Origin: Doryteuthis pealeii | Lineage: Eukaryota; Mollusca; Cephalopoda; Myopsida; Loliginidae | Assembly (NCBI GenBank): GCA_023376005.1 | Contig: CM042145.1 | Span: 92,470,415 to 92,534,414, forward strand | Length of the DNA stretch: 64,000 nucleotides | Direction: 5' to 3' | Shown: positions 20,570 through 30,799 of the stretch, one piece after another | How the letters are laid out: the number at the start of each line of letters is the position of its first letter | How positions within the stretch are numbered: position 1 is the first letter of the stretch | The notes under the pieces: generated by a model | The model's database searches: none | Told to the model about the DNA's origin: nothing | What the model saw: only the letters and a program-made list of their open reading frames with translations | Translations under genes and position numbers: made by a program

Positions 20570-21258
20570 TGTGACACCAGAGTTGAGTTTGGGAGTCCCA
20601 GAAAATGACCCCAACTACAATACGTCGAAGCAACGCATTTTACCGGAAGGACTAGGAAAAGTTCTGATTGGTCATGTCACGTGGGCATAAAAATAAAAAA
20701 GGGAAGGCGAAGCAAGACAGAAACGTATACCACCACCTTTTTTGGGGGGTAAGAGAGGGAAATTCCTACTACTAACACAGTTTAACCCCAGAGTCAGCCG
20801 GAGGCAGTCGTTAAATCATATCCCGGAGATATAGAAGAAAAACTTCATATCTACGATGAGGAGGGAAATTTCATAAATGAATGAAGGATAACTACCGGAT
20901 ACAATTACACGGAATTGAATCAGCTACAAAGATAAGTGCCATATTCCATCATGGAAGTTTTCTATAGACTGTCTCTTTTGTATTTCATTCAAGTTATATG
21001 TATATGTGGGTTCGAATCGTCCTGATGAATATCTCCATTGCAGATATCTATAATAAATAAATATATACAGGCTTATGAACTTTCCACCTTTTTCTCTCCT
21101 CCCAACTCTCGACTTCCTGAATAAAATCATGCCTTAAAATAATACATTATGTCTTGTTGTTCTATTGCCAATTTTTGCATGTGCTCCTTTCATTTTTCTT
21201 TGGTCTCTCTGATGGAATAGTGTATAGACATTCGAAAATGATAGGCGAACGTAACACA
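20570..21258 (+). mobile_element. LTR-like block (possible solo LTR)
   Basis: Begins TGTGACACCAG and ends CGTAACACA, LTR-like termini. It contains CACGTGGGCATAAAAATAAA (possible promoter near 20678-20697) and GAATAAAATC near 21119 (possible poly(A) signal), in the order expected for a U3-R-U5 LTR. No coding. The flanks GACTC and TAGCA do not match, so the boundaries or the identity may be wrong. Confidence 0.4.
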
Positions 21259-21350
21259 TAGCAAACTCCTATTTAAGGAACTCTCTAAAAAGAGAGTTTT
21301 CAGTTTTCAAAGTTGGGATTTGAAAAAGTTTTTTTTTTTTTTTGAATAAT

Positions 21351-21650
21351 AGTATTGAGTCAGTCAGTTTACTGTTGGTTTGAACAACAGCAACTGGCTA
21401 AGCACAACTGAAGCAGTGTCCAAGACAGTTGGTATTTATGGAAATCAAGAATAGTCCATTCATATATTTGGGTGATTCCATTCCTTGAGTTTGATTGGCT
21501 GCTGGGTTTCTATGATGTTGTGGAGTTTCATAAATACCCTGTCATTCTGTAGTAGGGTTGCAGCAAGACAGGTTCATATTAAGTTACGACTACTTGTTGC
21601 CGTGTCTTACCAATTTGACGGTAATTGGAACTTAGCTTGATTATTCTATA
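21351..21650 (+). repeat. Repeat J, copy 1
   Basis: About 300 bp matching 47420-47715: CAGTCAGTTTACTGTTGG, ACAACAGCAACTGGCTAAGC, AATAGTCCATTCATATATTT, GGGTGATTCCATTCC, TTTGACGGTAATTGGAACTT. In both places a SINE-A follows within about 12 bp, joined by AGGATG. Confidence 0.7.
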
Positions 21651-21660
21651 AATAGGATGA

Positions 21661-21918
21661 GAGCCAGTTAAGCTCAGTGGTAGAGCGTCTGACTAGGAAC
21701 CATATGGTTCCGAGTTCAATACCAGCCCTCACCAACTCAGCATATGAGTAGCACAGGGATCTGTGCGGCAAAGTGAGGAGCTGATGGTAGGTGTGGCATT
21801 CCACGTAAGATGCCAAAACAATTCTCCTTGGTCTAGCGCTAGTGAAAAGGGGATAGACTCCCTTGCTTTCTAGTTGATACCGACTTTAGGCCACCCCAAT
21901 GACTTTATTTACTTTTAC
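21661..21918 (+). mobile_element. SINE-A copy, full length
   Basis: Head GAGCCAGTTAAGCTCAGTGG, TAGAGCGTCTGAC and GAGTTCAATACCAGCC resembles a tRNA with A and B boxes. Body AACTCAGCATATGAGTAGCA, GATCTGTGCGG, GAGCTGATGGTAGGTGTGG, TCTAGCGCTAGTGAAAAGGG, GATACCGACTTTAGGCC. The tail has TTTATTTACTTTTACTTA. Confidence 0.85.
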
Positions 21919-21949
21919 TTATATTGAGCCATATCTTTATGTATTATTT

Positions 21950-22390
21950 AGATTTTTCGGACTGTTGTCTTCATCTTCAATCTTATATACACAAGGTTTC
22001 AGCTGATGTGCCCCCTGGCCTTCTTCAGGTGTTTCTCGAATCCGAGAACTTTCTTGATGTAATCGGGATTCTTCACAGAACAACAAACCAAACCCTCTAT
22101 TCAATCCACCAGGATAGACTGTTCTCATTCCATTAACTATCATTGTGTACAAGTATTAAGCTATGTTAGGTATTCCATGTTATTTTCACCCATGTTCAGG
22201 ATTGAACCTGCAACCTACAGAAGATTGTAACTTAAAACTTTATTAACTCAACCCTTATATCCATTGCAGCAGGTGTCCAAGAAACACCTGAAGAAGGCTG
22301 GAGAGCACATCGTCCGACACATTGTGTATATAATGATCTGAAAAATCTCAATAATACAAATTATCAAGCCTCATCTCAAAAATTCAAATA
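21950..22390. mobile_element. PLE-1 copy with inverted arms and tRNA-like centre
   Basis: Left arm reversed (TTCGGACTGTTGTCTTCATC, CCTTCTTCAGGTG), right arm forward (CACCTGAAGAAGGCTGGAGA, then AAATTATCAAGCCTCATC). The segment between (22090-22280) matches 30420-30600 in reverse and contains, on the minus strand, the B-box-like GGTTCAATCCTG. The ribozyme-like GAAAC word is mutated (GACAC). Confidence 0.55.
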
Positions 22391-22392
22391 AA

Positions 22393-22870
22393 CCATACGA
22401 GGTATGTCAGAAAAGTTACAAGTTGATTGCATTCTTTGATGTGAAGGCATTGTCTACTGTGAGTACTTGCCACAGGGCCAGATGATCAACCAGCATGTCT
22501 ACAAAGAGATACTGTGGTAAGAGATGTGGCAGAACAACTCATGGGTGCTTCACCACCATGAAAACACACATGCCCACACTGCCCTGAGTGTCCGAGAGTT
22601 CCTGGCCCAAAAGAACATCACTGTGCTGGAGCAACATCCTACTTGCCTGACCTGGCTCCATGTGATTTTTTCTTCTTCCCCAAGCTCAAGGGGTCATCAA
22701 GGGAACCCATTTTGAGGATGTGCACGACATCAAAAAGGCTGTGATGACAGAGCTACGGAGAATCTCAGAAGAATCCTTCCAGGAGTGCATGTAAGCGTGG
22801 CAGAGAAGATGGGAAAGTGCATTAGACTCCCAGGGGATTACTTTGAAAGGGATAACTTATAGTTTGGATT
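22393..22870 (+). pseudogene. Mariner transposase, 5'-deleted
   Basis: A terminus-like TACGAGGTATGTCAGAAAAG is followed after about 20 bp by transposase C-terminal sequence: FFDVK, GQMINQHVYKEILW, NSWVLHHHE, HTALSVREFLAQKNITVL, PDLAPCDFF, THFEDVHDIKKAV, RISEESFQECM, GDYFERDNL. At least two frameshifts occur (near 22650 and 22690). The second catalytic aspartate of the HHDNAPAH-type block is replaced (HHHENTHAH) and the third D (APCD) is out of frame. Dead copy. Confidence 0.75.
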
Positions 22871-22958
22871 TGAAATAAAAATTTTTGTGAAACTGGAACT
22901 TTTTTTTAGATTTTTTATTTATTTTCTTTTTTTATGCTGGAAATAAGTTTTTGAATTA

Positions 22959-22989
<31 letters not shown>

Positions 22990-23720
22990 CAAAAAAAAAA
23001 CAAATGTAGATTCTTATTTTTCAATTAAAATTTGTTTTCTTTACGATTCTCTAGGCCACATAATAATCCCCCAATTCATGGATCACTGGAACCCACCCCC
23101 ACCCTACCTGAAAAAAAAAAAAAACAACAACAAACTTTTATTTGGAATTTCATAACCAAAACATTTTATAAAAGCACACAATATACCTAGCACCCTTCCC
23201 GCTCCCTCTCTAGATAGTTTCAAGCGACCCCCCCCTTCTTGTCTATTTAAAGTTAATCATGTTTAACATGACTTAGCTGTTCAGTTTTCCAAATTTAATG
23301 TTTTTATTATTTCCTTGATGGTCTTTCTCAAAAGAAATATTTAATTAATTTCTTCTTTATTCATATCTTTATGTTTGTTGCTTTTTACATAATACAAGTA
23401 TCATTCAATAAATAAGGGGATTTTTTTTTTTTTTTCACATAATGCAAACCCTGCTGGTGCAGTGACAGCATTCACCCCAGGTCAGTTGAGCTGGCTCCTT
23501 CCAATGGATTCACCGTATCCTGATTGAATGAGATTGTTAGTAAATTCATGAAAAGAGCAACAAAGGAATAGGAAAGCGATCCACAAATCCCACATGCATA
23601 AATGCAAATTCTGCATTGTTTGCAATTGGTTCATAGCAAAAATCATTATAATCTCACAAAAATATTTCTTTTTGATGCTATTCCAAGTGGCAGAAAATCA
23701 AACAGAATGCTACAGGCTTA
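22871..23720. other. A-rich stretch, nothing recognised
   Basis: Poly(A) at 22958-22998 and 23110-23123, poly(T) at 23420-23436. No repeat match or exon. Confidence 0.5.
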
Positions 23721-23722
23721 TG

Positions 23723-23820
23723 GAGGTGCTTGTGTGTAATGGTTGTCGTAAGAGATAGAATCGGCAACTCTAGTTCAAAACCTCGACGAGGCTGTTTGCA
23801 TTTCAAATAGCGCTAATTGT
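23723..23820 (+). mobile_element. SINE-B head fragment
   Basis: GTGTGTAATGGTTGTCGTAA, CTAGTTCAAAACCTCGACGA, GGCTGTTTGCATTTCAAATA, GCGCTAAT, then a break to unrelated sequence. Confidence 0.7.
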
Positions 23821-24019
23821 TACGATTTTTGTGGCCATTTTTAGGCTTTAAGTGAGAGCACTTTACAGTGGTAATCCCTTGTGTTAAGCAGAGGCTGATC
23901 CTTAGTAAAGAAACCTTTGGTGTCCCTCAGTGTCCTTAGTGTTGGGTAGGATCCTTTGGTTGAGCAGAGTCCTTGGTTGCAGATCTGTTCGTCCCTGTTG
24001 AATGTGTGCAAATGAACAG

Positions 24020-24245
24020 CTTTCACTTTGGTCTCAATACTTTTTTGATCGTACCTTAGACATGTTGTTGGTTTATCATTAGTAACATGATATGGTATAA
24101 TGAGATTTCTCTTCATCCATTTTTATGTGTGAGGAGATATTTCTAATGACCTTTTTAAAGTGTGTTAGTCATTCATTATAAAATGTAATTAGGGCATTTT
24201 TATGCACAGGTGCTTCCAGTAGTCACCATCTGGAAAAAGGAGTCT
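24020..24245 (-). repeat. Repeat M, copy 2
   Basis: Reverse of 13790-14035, with the mariner-like terminus GATCAAAAAAGTATTGAGAC on the minus strand at about 24031-24050. A 91-residue minus frame (23841-24116) crosses it and has no recognised domain. Confidence 0.55.
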
Positions 24246-24610
24246 GTGACTTTTTTTTTTTTTTTTTTTTGAAAGACTACTATGTGGAGTTATGGGCTAT
24301 ATATGTAAAAGAATTGATTCTTAAAAACTTATATATAAAATCACCATCCATATAAGAGTAAGTTTCAAACATTTGCTTCATTGTTTTTTAAAATTAAAAA
24401 TTTAGTTAAATCCCAAACTTACAAATCGGCCATAACTCGACACCTTAGTGATGGGAGGGAAGGAAAAACTAAGAAATGTGGCTGATGGCCAAATTGTGAC
24501 TAATTGAAGACATAATTCTAGGATGTAATGGTTCAGAGAAATAATCATTATTTTCCCAGAAATTCAAAGAACCAAAAAATTACTCAGTAAAATGTTTTTA
24601 ACAACTACAA
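24246..24610. other. Poly(T) and AT-rich stretch
   Basis: Poly(T) at 24250-24270. Nothing else recognised. Confidence 0.5.
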
Positions 24611-24614
24611 TACA

Positions 24615-24878
24615 TAACTTATAAAATGGACACAGCGAGATCAAATCCTGGACATGTCAGTTTGCATTCACATAATGCTAAATACCCTTGGGAAACGTAT
24701 GCATACAATTATTTTCCTGTCAGCTATGGGTAAATAGTAGGGCAGGCTGGGCTCTTTAACCTTTGTATGGCAACTGGCTTAGGAGAAGGAAAACTGAATT
24801 CAAACCTGTGAAACTCCACTTAAGAAATTTACCTGTGTGGCATACTGCTTGTGTTGAAGAGTTAGGTAAATACATACA
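24615..24878 (+). mobile_element. SINE-B copy
   Basis: AATGGACACAGCGAGATCAA, TTTGCATTCACATAATGC, TAAATACCCTTGGGAAA, GGGTAAATAGTAGGGCAGGC, GAGAAGGAAAACTGAATTCA, and the tail TTAGGTAAATACATACAG. The A-box end is trimmed. Confidence 0.75.
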
Positions 24879-24964
24879 GGTTTGAACAGAGGTTTGCCGT
24901 CAACATTTTTGCTGGTTGACAAATGCAAACTATATTAAATTTAAACAAGAATGCATGTGTATAG

Positions 24965-25085
24965 AAAAGCAGGTTTTAGTAAAAAGGAATGTTTACAAAT
25001 AGACTAAACATGGCTTTACTACTACAAACCAGAATTGAAAAGTCTATGGATTTGAAACACAGTAACTCTCTGGTAAAAAAGAAAT
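24965..25085 (+). repeat. Repeat K, copy 2
   Basis: AAGCAGGTTTTAGTAAAAAG, GTTTACAAATAGACTAAAC, ACACAGTAACTCTCTGGTAA match 10945-11085. Confidence 0.45.
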
Positions 25086-25095
25086 TCCACCAGCT

Positions 25096-25245
25096 TTGAA
25101 TAGTAGGGCAGACTGGGCAATTTAACAGTGGAATGGCAACCAGTATAGGAGAAGGAAAACTCTGAAATTCAAACCTGTTAAACTCTGCTTAAGAAACTGA
25201 CCACATGTCGCTTCCTGCTCGTGCGGAGAGCTTGGTAAATAAATA
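25096..25245 (+). mobile_element. SINE-B 3' half
   Basis: GAATAGTAGGGCAGACTGGG, GGAGAAGGAAAACTCTGA, CTGTTAAACTCTGCTTAAGA, GGTAAATAAATACA. Confidence 0.7.
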
Positions 25246-25621
25246 CAATACACAATTGAAAGGATGCATATAAAAATCTAAATGGAAAACCAAATCAGTT
25301 TTACAGCATTTGCTGCTTTTAACAGAATGTATATAAGAGACATTGATATCAGCTTACTTTTTGAATTAGTTTTGCTTGTAAAAATCAGCATATAATATTA
25401 GAGATGTTTTAATTGCCAAAGCGCATTCTTTGAAATCCAATGCCAATAAAAACCAGGTCTTGTGGCATTTCTCAGAGTTATTCTTCTCCAACTTTTGTCC
25501 TTTTTGATGTACCATTAACTTTCTGAATAAATATTTAGGACGACAATAACTAACCCATCCCTCTTCTCTATCAAATTCAGACAGGAAAAAAAAAAAAAAG
25601 TCAAATAAGTTTAACTGTTTG

Positions 25622-26216
25622 GTTTTGGTTTGTTTTGTTTTACGGCATATCAACCTCAGTGGGTCATTTAATGCCGATAAAGTTTTGAAATAAATCAATT
25701 CTTAATGGATAATACAATTTTTTATAAATACATTTTTCTATTTAACCCATAGATGGGACCCTAACAGGTACTACCACTCCAGGTCAGAGTGGACCAGGGA
25801 GCAATGGTGATGAAGGGGTGCTCCACATTCCCCAAACCTCCAAAACTGGAACCTCACCATCAGATAGAGTTTAACGTCATTCCCAGGGCATGTAGACCCG
25901 CAGCCACCGCCTTCTAGCACCCATATGATAAAAAGGGGTTGGGGCTTGCCATAAGGGCAATAAGGTTGTGAAAATCATATAGGTGCTAGGGCTTGACATG
26001 ACCAGCCGATTGATCGGAGGGGCCTCTCAGACCGCCCGTCTAGCCCAAGATAGGGCCAAAGTGGAGTATTGCATGTCATGAACTGCTCATCCACCTGGGC
26101 TCTATCCTTAAGCATCACGGGTCGCCACCTACGGCCAACAGGTGGCCCCATTGGGGGAGTCTTACCCCTCTGCAGAGGTGCAGTCGGTGCATTCTAACGC
26201 CCCAGACAGGGCGGAA
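25622..26216 (-). mobile_element. R3 retroposon, full length, antisense
   Basis: Tail complement GGTTTGTTTTGTTTTACGGC, 3'-hairpin words ATCAACCTCAGTGGGTCATT, GATGGGACCCTAACAGGTAC, GGAACCTCACCATCAGATAG, CTTCTAGCACCCATATGATA, CCAACAGGTGGCCCCATTGG, CTCTGCAGAGGTGCAGTCGG, ending CCAGACAGGGC. Its 5' end faces the 5' end of the next R3. Confidence 0.8.
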
Positions 26217-26225
26217 GTTTAACTG

Positions 26226-26790
26226 TGATTCCAATATCAAACAGTCGGCTGGGGTTATAGAATACAACTGCACCTCTGCATAGGGGTAACCCCCCTATTG
26301 GGGGCCACCATTTGGCTGTGGATGGCAACCCATGATGCTTAAAGATGGAATTCTGGGAACTGAGCAGTCCATGACATGCAACAATCCACTTTGACCTTTA
26401 CTTAGGCTAGGCGGGTGGTTGGAGAGATGATTGACCTGACTTTATAGCCCTTATGCCAAACCCCAACCTTTTTTATCATATGTGCTAAAAAGGTGATTGC
26501 TGAGGGTCTTAGTGTCCTGGATATGATGTTAAACTTCATCTAGTAGAGAAGTTCCAATTCTGGAGCTCTGAGGAGTGTGGAGTATACTGCCATTACTCCC
26601 AGGCCCACACGGAACCAATATGGTAGTACCTGTTAGAGTCCCATCTATGGGTTAGATAGATTTTTAAAAAATGAGTTTTTAAAAAATTGAATTTTATAAA
26701 AAAATTGAATACCTATCAAAAATGAATAAAACAAAACATCTTTGAAATAAAACCAACAGGGTTTACATGCCATAAAATCCAACCAACCAA
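26226..26790 (+). mobile_element. R3 retroposon, sense, head-to-head with previous
   Basis: CTGCACCTCTGCATAGGGGT, GATGGCAACCCATGATGC, TAGGCTAGGCGGGTGGTTGG, CTAGTAGAGAAGTTCCAATT, GTAGTACCTGTTAGAGTCCC, ATGGGTTAGATAGA, an A-rich spacer, then ACATGCCATAAAATCCAACC and the (AACC)n tail. Confidence 0.8.
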
Positions 26791-27390
26791 ATAACATAAA
26801 AACTGGAGTTTTCCCTACCCCTGTCATAATAGATCAGACATTTTTCAAAAGTAGGACACGTTATTAATGCCCATTGATGGGAAGAAAATGGCCAAATGTA
26901 GAAATGACATTGTTGTTGTGTAGAAAATACGCTCAAAAGGAATTTTAATGTGGTCAACAACAATGCTGTTGGAATTCTAATTATTTTTCATATTCATTTA
27001 GATAATTTGAAATATCATACAACAAAATTTTAATTCATACATTTAAAAATTATTTCATTTTGTATAGCTTGTATTTTTTTTTTTTTTTGCTAACCAACTT
27101 GAATTGATTTGCATATAAAATTTTATGATGAACTTGCATATTTGACTAGTACAGTATTTTTATGCTTACTTTAACATATTAACCAAGGCTCACTATATTT
27201 CGTTTCCATGAAGTTTGACTTTTAAAACATTTTAGGAAAAAAAAAAAAATATATATATATATATATCTCATACAATGTAATAAATACCATGTGTGATACC
27301 CTGTCCTCATCAGCAGCCAACCAGGATGGGTAACAGTTTTGGTGGCTATAAGCAGGACCATCACCCTAGTACCACCAGCAACCTTTTAGC
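26791..27390. other. AT-rich stretch
   Basis: Poly(T) near 27075 and (TA)n at 27249-27267. No exon or repeat recognised. Short minus-strand frames at 26645-26963 lack motifs. Confidence 0.5.
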
Positions 27391-27394
27391 CAGT

Positions 27395-27518
27395 GGATGC
27401 TTTACTGCACATATCAGATTAATAAAGCTGTGCTACTTGTGCACAGAGTTGGCGGGGTCTGGTATTGAACCTTGCGGTTCCTAGACAAATACTCTACCGA
27501 CTGAGCTAAACTGGCTCT
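27395..27518 (-). mobile_element. SINE-A 5' half
   Basis: GAGTTGGCGGGGTCTGGTAT, TGAACCTTGCGGTTCC, CTCTACCGACTGAGCTAAAC, TGGCTCT (tRNA-like head, antisense). Confidence 0.75.
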
Positions 27519-27820
27519 CACATTAACAAATACAGAGGGAAAATATCTCAATAGAAGAAAGGTATGTGAAGGTCACTCAAATTCAATTGTTTTATCAAAC
27601 AAAAATTCTTTTATTACTCTACAACAGGAGTCCCCCAACATTTTCAGCCTGAGGGTTGTAAAGCTTAACTCAAGAAGACTGCGATGTTAAAAGACAAAAA
27701 AAACAAAAAAAAAAAATTTTTTAAATTGGAGTTGCCCTAAGAGCAATAAGGTTGGGACAATCATAATATCAGGGTTAAACAGAGAAGTTAACAGAAAGAG
27801 CACATCAGATAAGAAACTGT
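27519..27820. other. Unassigned stretch
   Basis: A-rich run near 27697-27720. Words such as GCCCTAAGAGCAATAAGGTT (27734) echo R3 but too little is left to call. Confidence 0.4.
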
Positions 27821-27950
27821 AGGTGTGGGCTCCAACTCAGCAAAAACAATCTCCCTGGTCTAGTGCTAGCGAAAAGGGGATAGACTCCCTTGCTGTTCAG
27901 CTGATACCAACAATAGGCCACTCCGCCAACTTTACTTACTTTTTATCACT
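27821..27950 (+). mobile_element. SINE-A 3' half
   Basis: CAAAAACAATCTCCCTGGTC, TAGTGCTAGCGAAAAGGGGA, GCTGATACCAACAATAGGCC, ACTTTACTTACTTTTT tail. Confidence 0.75.
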
Positions 27951-28167
27951 TACTTAAACACCACCTTCAGCTGGTATTAAGCTTGACATTTACAGAATTT
28001 ATACTATAATTGACTGAAAATAAATAGAAGTACTTTATAATTAACATTTGATAGTTATCTCCCTTGAGAAATTAATGATTTGGGTGAGTATGAATACAGA
28101 ACCCTCACTATTAAGTTCCAAGTGGGGCTGGAAATTGCTTTATTCTCCAGAAACATTTTGACACTAT
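27951..28167. other. Unassigned stretch
   Basis: AT-rich. It may be the 5' part of the Helitron whose 3' end follows, but I cannot show this. Confidence 0.35.
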
Positions 28168-28311
28168 TATAGCATGCACGAGAGAGAGTTAAATCAAGAT
28201 TATTATACTTATTTTACATATTGAACTAGTTTGCAATAGCTCTTAAGTAAACATACCAAATGTTGTAATAATTAAATTATCATACTGTAGTATATCCACA
28301 GGTCCTGCTAG
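28168..28311 (+). mobile_element. Helitron Hel-3, 3' terminal part
   Basis: Matches 43191-43321 up to the same end. The terminus reads CATACTGTAGTATATCCACA, GGTCCTGCTAG followed by T. The hairpin CTGTAG-TATAT-CCACAG ends 8 bp before CTAG. Confidence 0.7.
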
Positions 28312-28321
28312 TTCTCACTAA

Positions 28322-28617
28322 TCATTAATCAGTGATGCTGATAGCTTTTGGATTTAGTGCATCCTGGGACGCACATATATTTGCTTTGGATGTGTCCCCA
28401 GGAAAATTTATGGGTCCCAACTAAAGTCATCTAACTACTACCTTGTAACCTATCCGGTGTAATTCATTTTTAAGAAACTATTGAAATGTATTTACAGTTA
28501 GCTTAAAATGGTGCGGAAAGAAAAAAAAAAAACACTGGGATGCATGGATATGATTTTACTGCGTCCTTTTAGATTTTTGTGCGTCTAGGGACGCAGGACG
28601 CACGCCTATCAGCATCT
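28322..28617 (-). repeat. Repeat G, copy 3
   Basis: Reverse of copies 1 and 2. Ends AGTGATGCTGATAGC and CCTATCAGCATCT form an imperfect terminal inverted repeat. Inner words GTCCCCAGGAAAATTTATGG, TGAAATGTATTTACAGTTAG and TTTACTGCGTCCTTTTAGAT are conserved. Confidence 0.65.
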
Positions 28618-29185
28618 AATTAGTAAGCCACCATTGGGTGTGTTTACCTATTTCTACAGAATAGAATATATATTTCCTAAATGTCTAAGAAGAAAGTAAA
28701 AAATTCCTAGAGTTATGATGTTGTTTTCTCCAAGCTATACCCGAGAGAAACATACAGGTGAAAAGGCCATGATCAGAATAACCTTTTACTTATTTTTCTT
28801 GCAATGCTAAAAACTTCGGTTTTATTGCAACAACTATGAATAGTCATTATCTATTTGATCAATACCGAGTGTTGATAAAACAACTTGTTATGTTAATGTA
28901 TACAACTTACTTGTGAACAGAGAAAAACTGGTACTTCCACATAAAAATCCTTTGGTTGGTTTCTTGGAGATTTGCCACCAGCACCAGCCATTTGCCAAGA
29001 TTTTAAAATTAATACATAAAAACAATAAGAAAAGTCACAAATCCCAAATTTATGAAATTTCTTTGGACTTTTTTTTTTGTTGTTTAAATCTTCCTTCACC
29101 AGCTAATGACTTTACAAGATTTATTTCCAAGAGGTCTAATTTTCTTTGTACAGTTGATTTCCAGAACTTAAGACATTGAATATAT
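28618..29185. other. AT-rich stretch, nothing recognised
   Basis: Two overlapping frames of 68 and 88 residues on opposite strands at 28893-29179 have no motif. (TA)n begins at 29180. Confidence 0.5.
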
Positions 29186-29236
29186 ATATATATATATATA
29201 TATGTAAAAATGGAAAAGGAATTGAATCCGACACTA

Positions 29237-29394
29237 TGAGGAAAAATGAGTAAAGAAAAGAAAAGTAAATGGATAAAATGAATTTAATCGAGATCACATT
29301 AATCGATATCACTTACACATGTGTTTCGGTCAGTTTATGTGTGTGAAAATATTTCGCACACATACAAGAATCGACCTTCATCAGAGTGAACATT

Positions 29395-29453
<59 letters not shown>

Positions 29454-29892
29454 AATCGACTACTGTTTTAACATTTCACCGATTTTTTTCAAAACATAAA
29501 CTAAGCTCCGAGAAAAATGTTCAACATGTTAATGATAAATAATAACACTTTATTTTTTATTTTATTTATTTTTTTTGTAATAAAAAACTATTTTGTACCA
29601 TAACCCCTAGAAAAACCAAATATCCAAATCATAACGGTCTATCTCAACGTTCTATTTTTCAGCGTCCCAAATTTTTAAAAAATTCGATTTTCGAATATTT
29701 CTAAAAATCTCTGTTGTTTTTTCCCAACGAATTTTTTTAATTCAAAATAAATGTTCACTCTGATGAAGGTCGATTCTTCTATGTGTGCGAAATATTTTCA
29801 CACGCATAAACTGACTGAAACACATGTGTAAGTGATATCGATTAAATTCATTTTATCCATCTACATTTCTTTTCTCTACTCATTTTTCCTCA
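29237..29892. mobile_element. PLE-3: long inverted repeat with Penelope-like motif
   Basis: Left arm 29230-29400 and right arm 29740-29892 are reverse complements: CTCTGATGAAGGTCGATTCT, GTGTGCGAAATATTTTCACA, TGACTGAAACACATGTGTAA, GTGATATCGATTAAATTCA. Between them lie a (TA)n tract (29400-29450) and about 290 bp of AT-rich sequence. Outer ends include GAATCCGACACTATGAGG (left). No coding. CTGATGA...GAAAC again resembles PLE-1. Confidence 0.55.
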
Positions 29893-29894
29893 TA

Positions 29895-30415
29895 TATATA
29901 TATATTATATATATATATATATATGCATGTACATGCATATCTTATTTAGGTTTCATCAAATTTCTGAATTTTATGAAATATCAAGGGCAATAATCTTGGC
30001 ATACATTAGCACTCTCTGCTACAAATTTCCTTTTTGTACTTTAAATAATAAAATGCAAAATTTCCAAAAGGTCATTTTACCTAGCATCCTCAATTACGAG
30101 AAATTTAACTGAACATCAATGATCTTATTTCTCTGAAAGGCCAGAAGAACATTGGAAGAAAAGATGCCTCAAAGAATCAGCTCATATGATTGTCTACTTA
30201 AGAGGTTACTATAGACTAAGTATAGACATGAATACAATATGGGAATCTATAATTAAAAAGGCTAGATTAGATAGAAAAACAATTAGAAAAAAAATGCAAT
30301 ACGAGTCAAGGTAAAAAAAATCATAAGAGTATAAAGGTAAATATTCTAGGTAACACAGGACAAGGTTTACAAGTTCCCAAAATTCCCTCTGAATTGTCCA
30401 ATTGGACACATGGCA
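29895..30415. other. AT-rich stretch, nothing recognised
   Basis: (TA)n at 29893-29924, then AT-rich sequence without repeat matches or a supported exon. Confidence 0.5.
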
Positions 30416-30419
30416 TAGT

Positions 30420-30790
30420 GGATATAGGCATTGAGTTAATAAAGTTTTAAGTGACATCTATCTTTAGGCTGCAGGTTCAATCCTGTTCAAGGGTGACAGT
30501 AACATAGAATAATTAACACAGTTTAACACTTGTACCCAGTCATCATTAACGGAATGAGAATAGTCTACCCCTATGGATTGAATAAAGGGTTAGGTTCGAA
30601 GTTCCATGAAGGCTCCCGAGTTCGACAAGAAGGTTTCCAAGTTCGAGGTGGGGGTTCCAGAGTTTAAGAAGAAATACCTGAAGAAGGTCGGAGGGCACAT
30701 CATCTGAAACTTTGGGTAGATAACAATAAAGATGAGAACAATAGTCAGAATCATCCAAATAATATCAATGATCTTGCATATAAATTTCAA
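30420..30790 (+). mobile_element. tRNA-like/PLE-1 fused unit
   Basis: GGATATAGGCATTGAGTTAA and GCAGGTTCAATCCTGTTCAA (B-box-like) form a possible tRNA-like head. The unit continues through AATGAGAATAGTCTACCCC, CCCGAGTTCGACAAGAAGG, ACCTGAAGAAGGTCGGAGGG, CATCATCTGAAACTTTGGG and ATAACAATAAAGATGAGAAC to ATAGTCAGAATCATCC. In this copy CTGAAGA, AGGT/ATCT and GAAAC are in exact hammerhead-like register. The same unit is in reverse at 22080-22280. Confidence 0.55.
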
Positions 30791-30799
30791 CATTATCAA

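Noticed and set aside
21661..21740. tRNA gene
   Set aside because: A and B boxes and a tRNA-like shape are present, but the same head with the same body recurs in many copies, so it is a SINE head.
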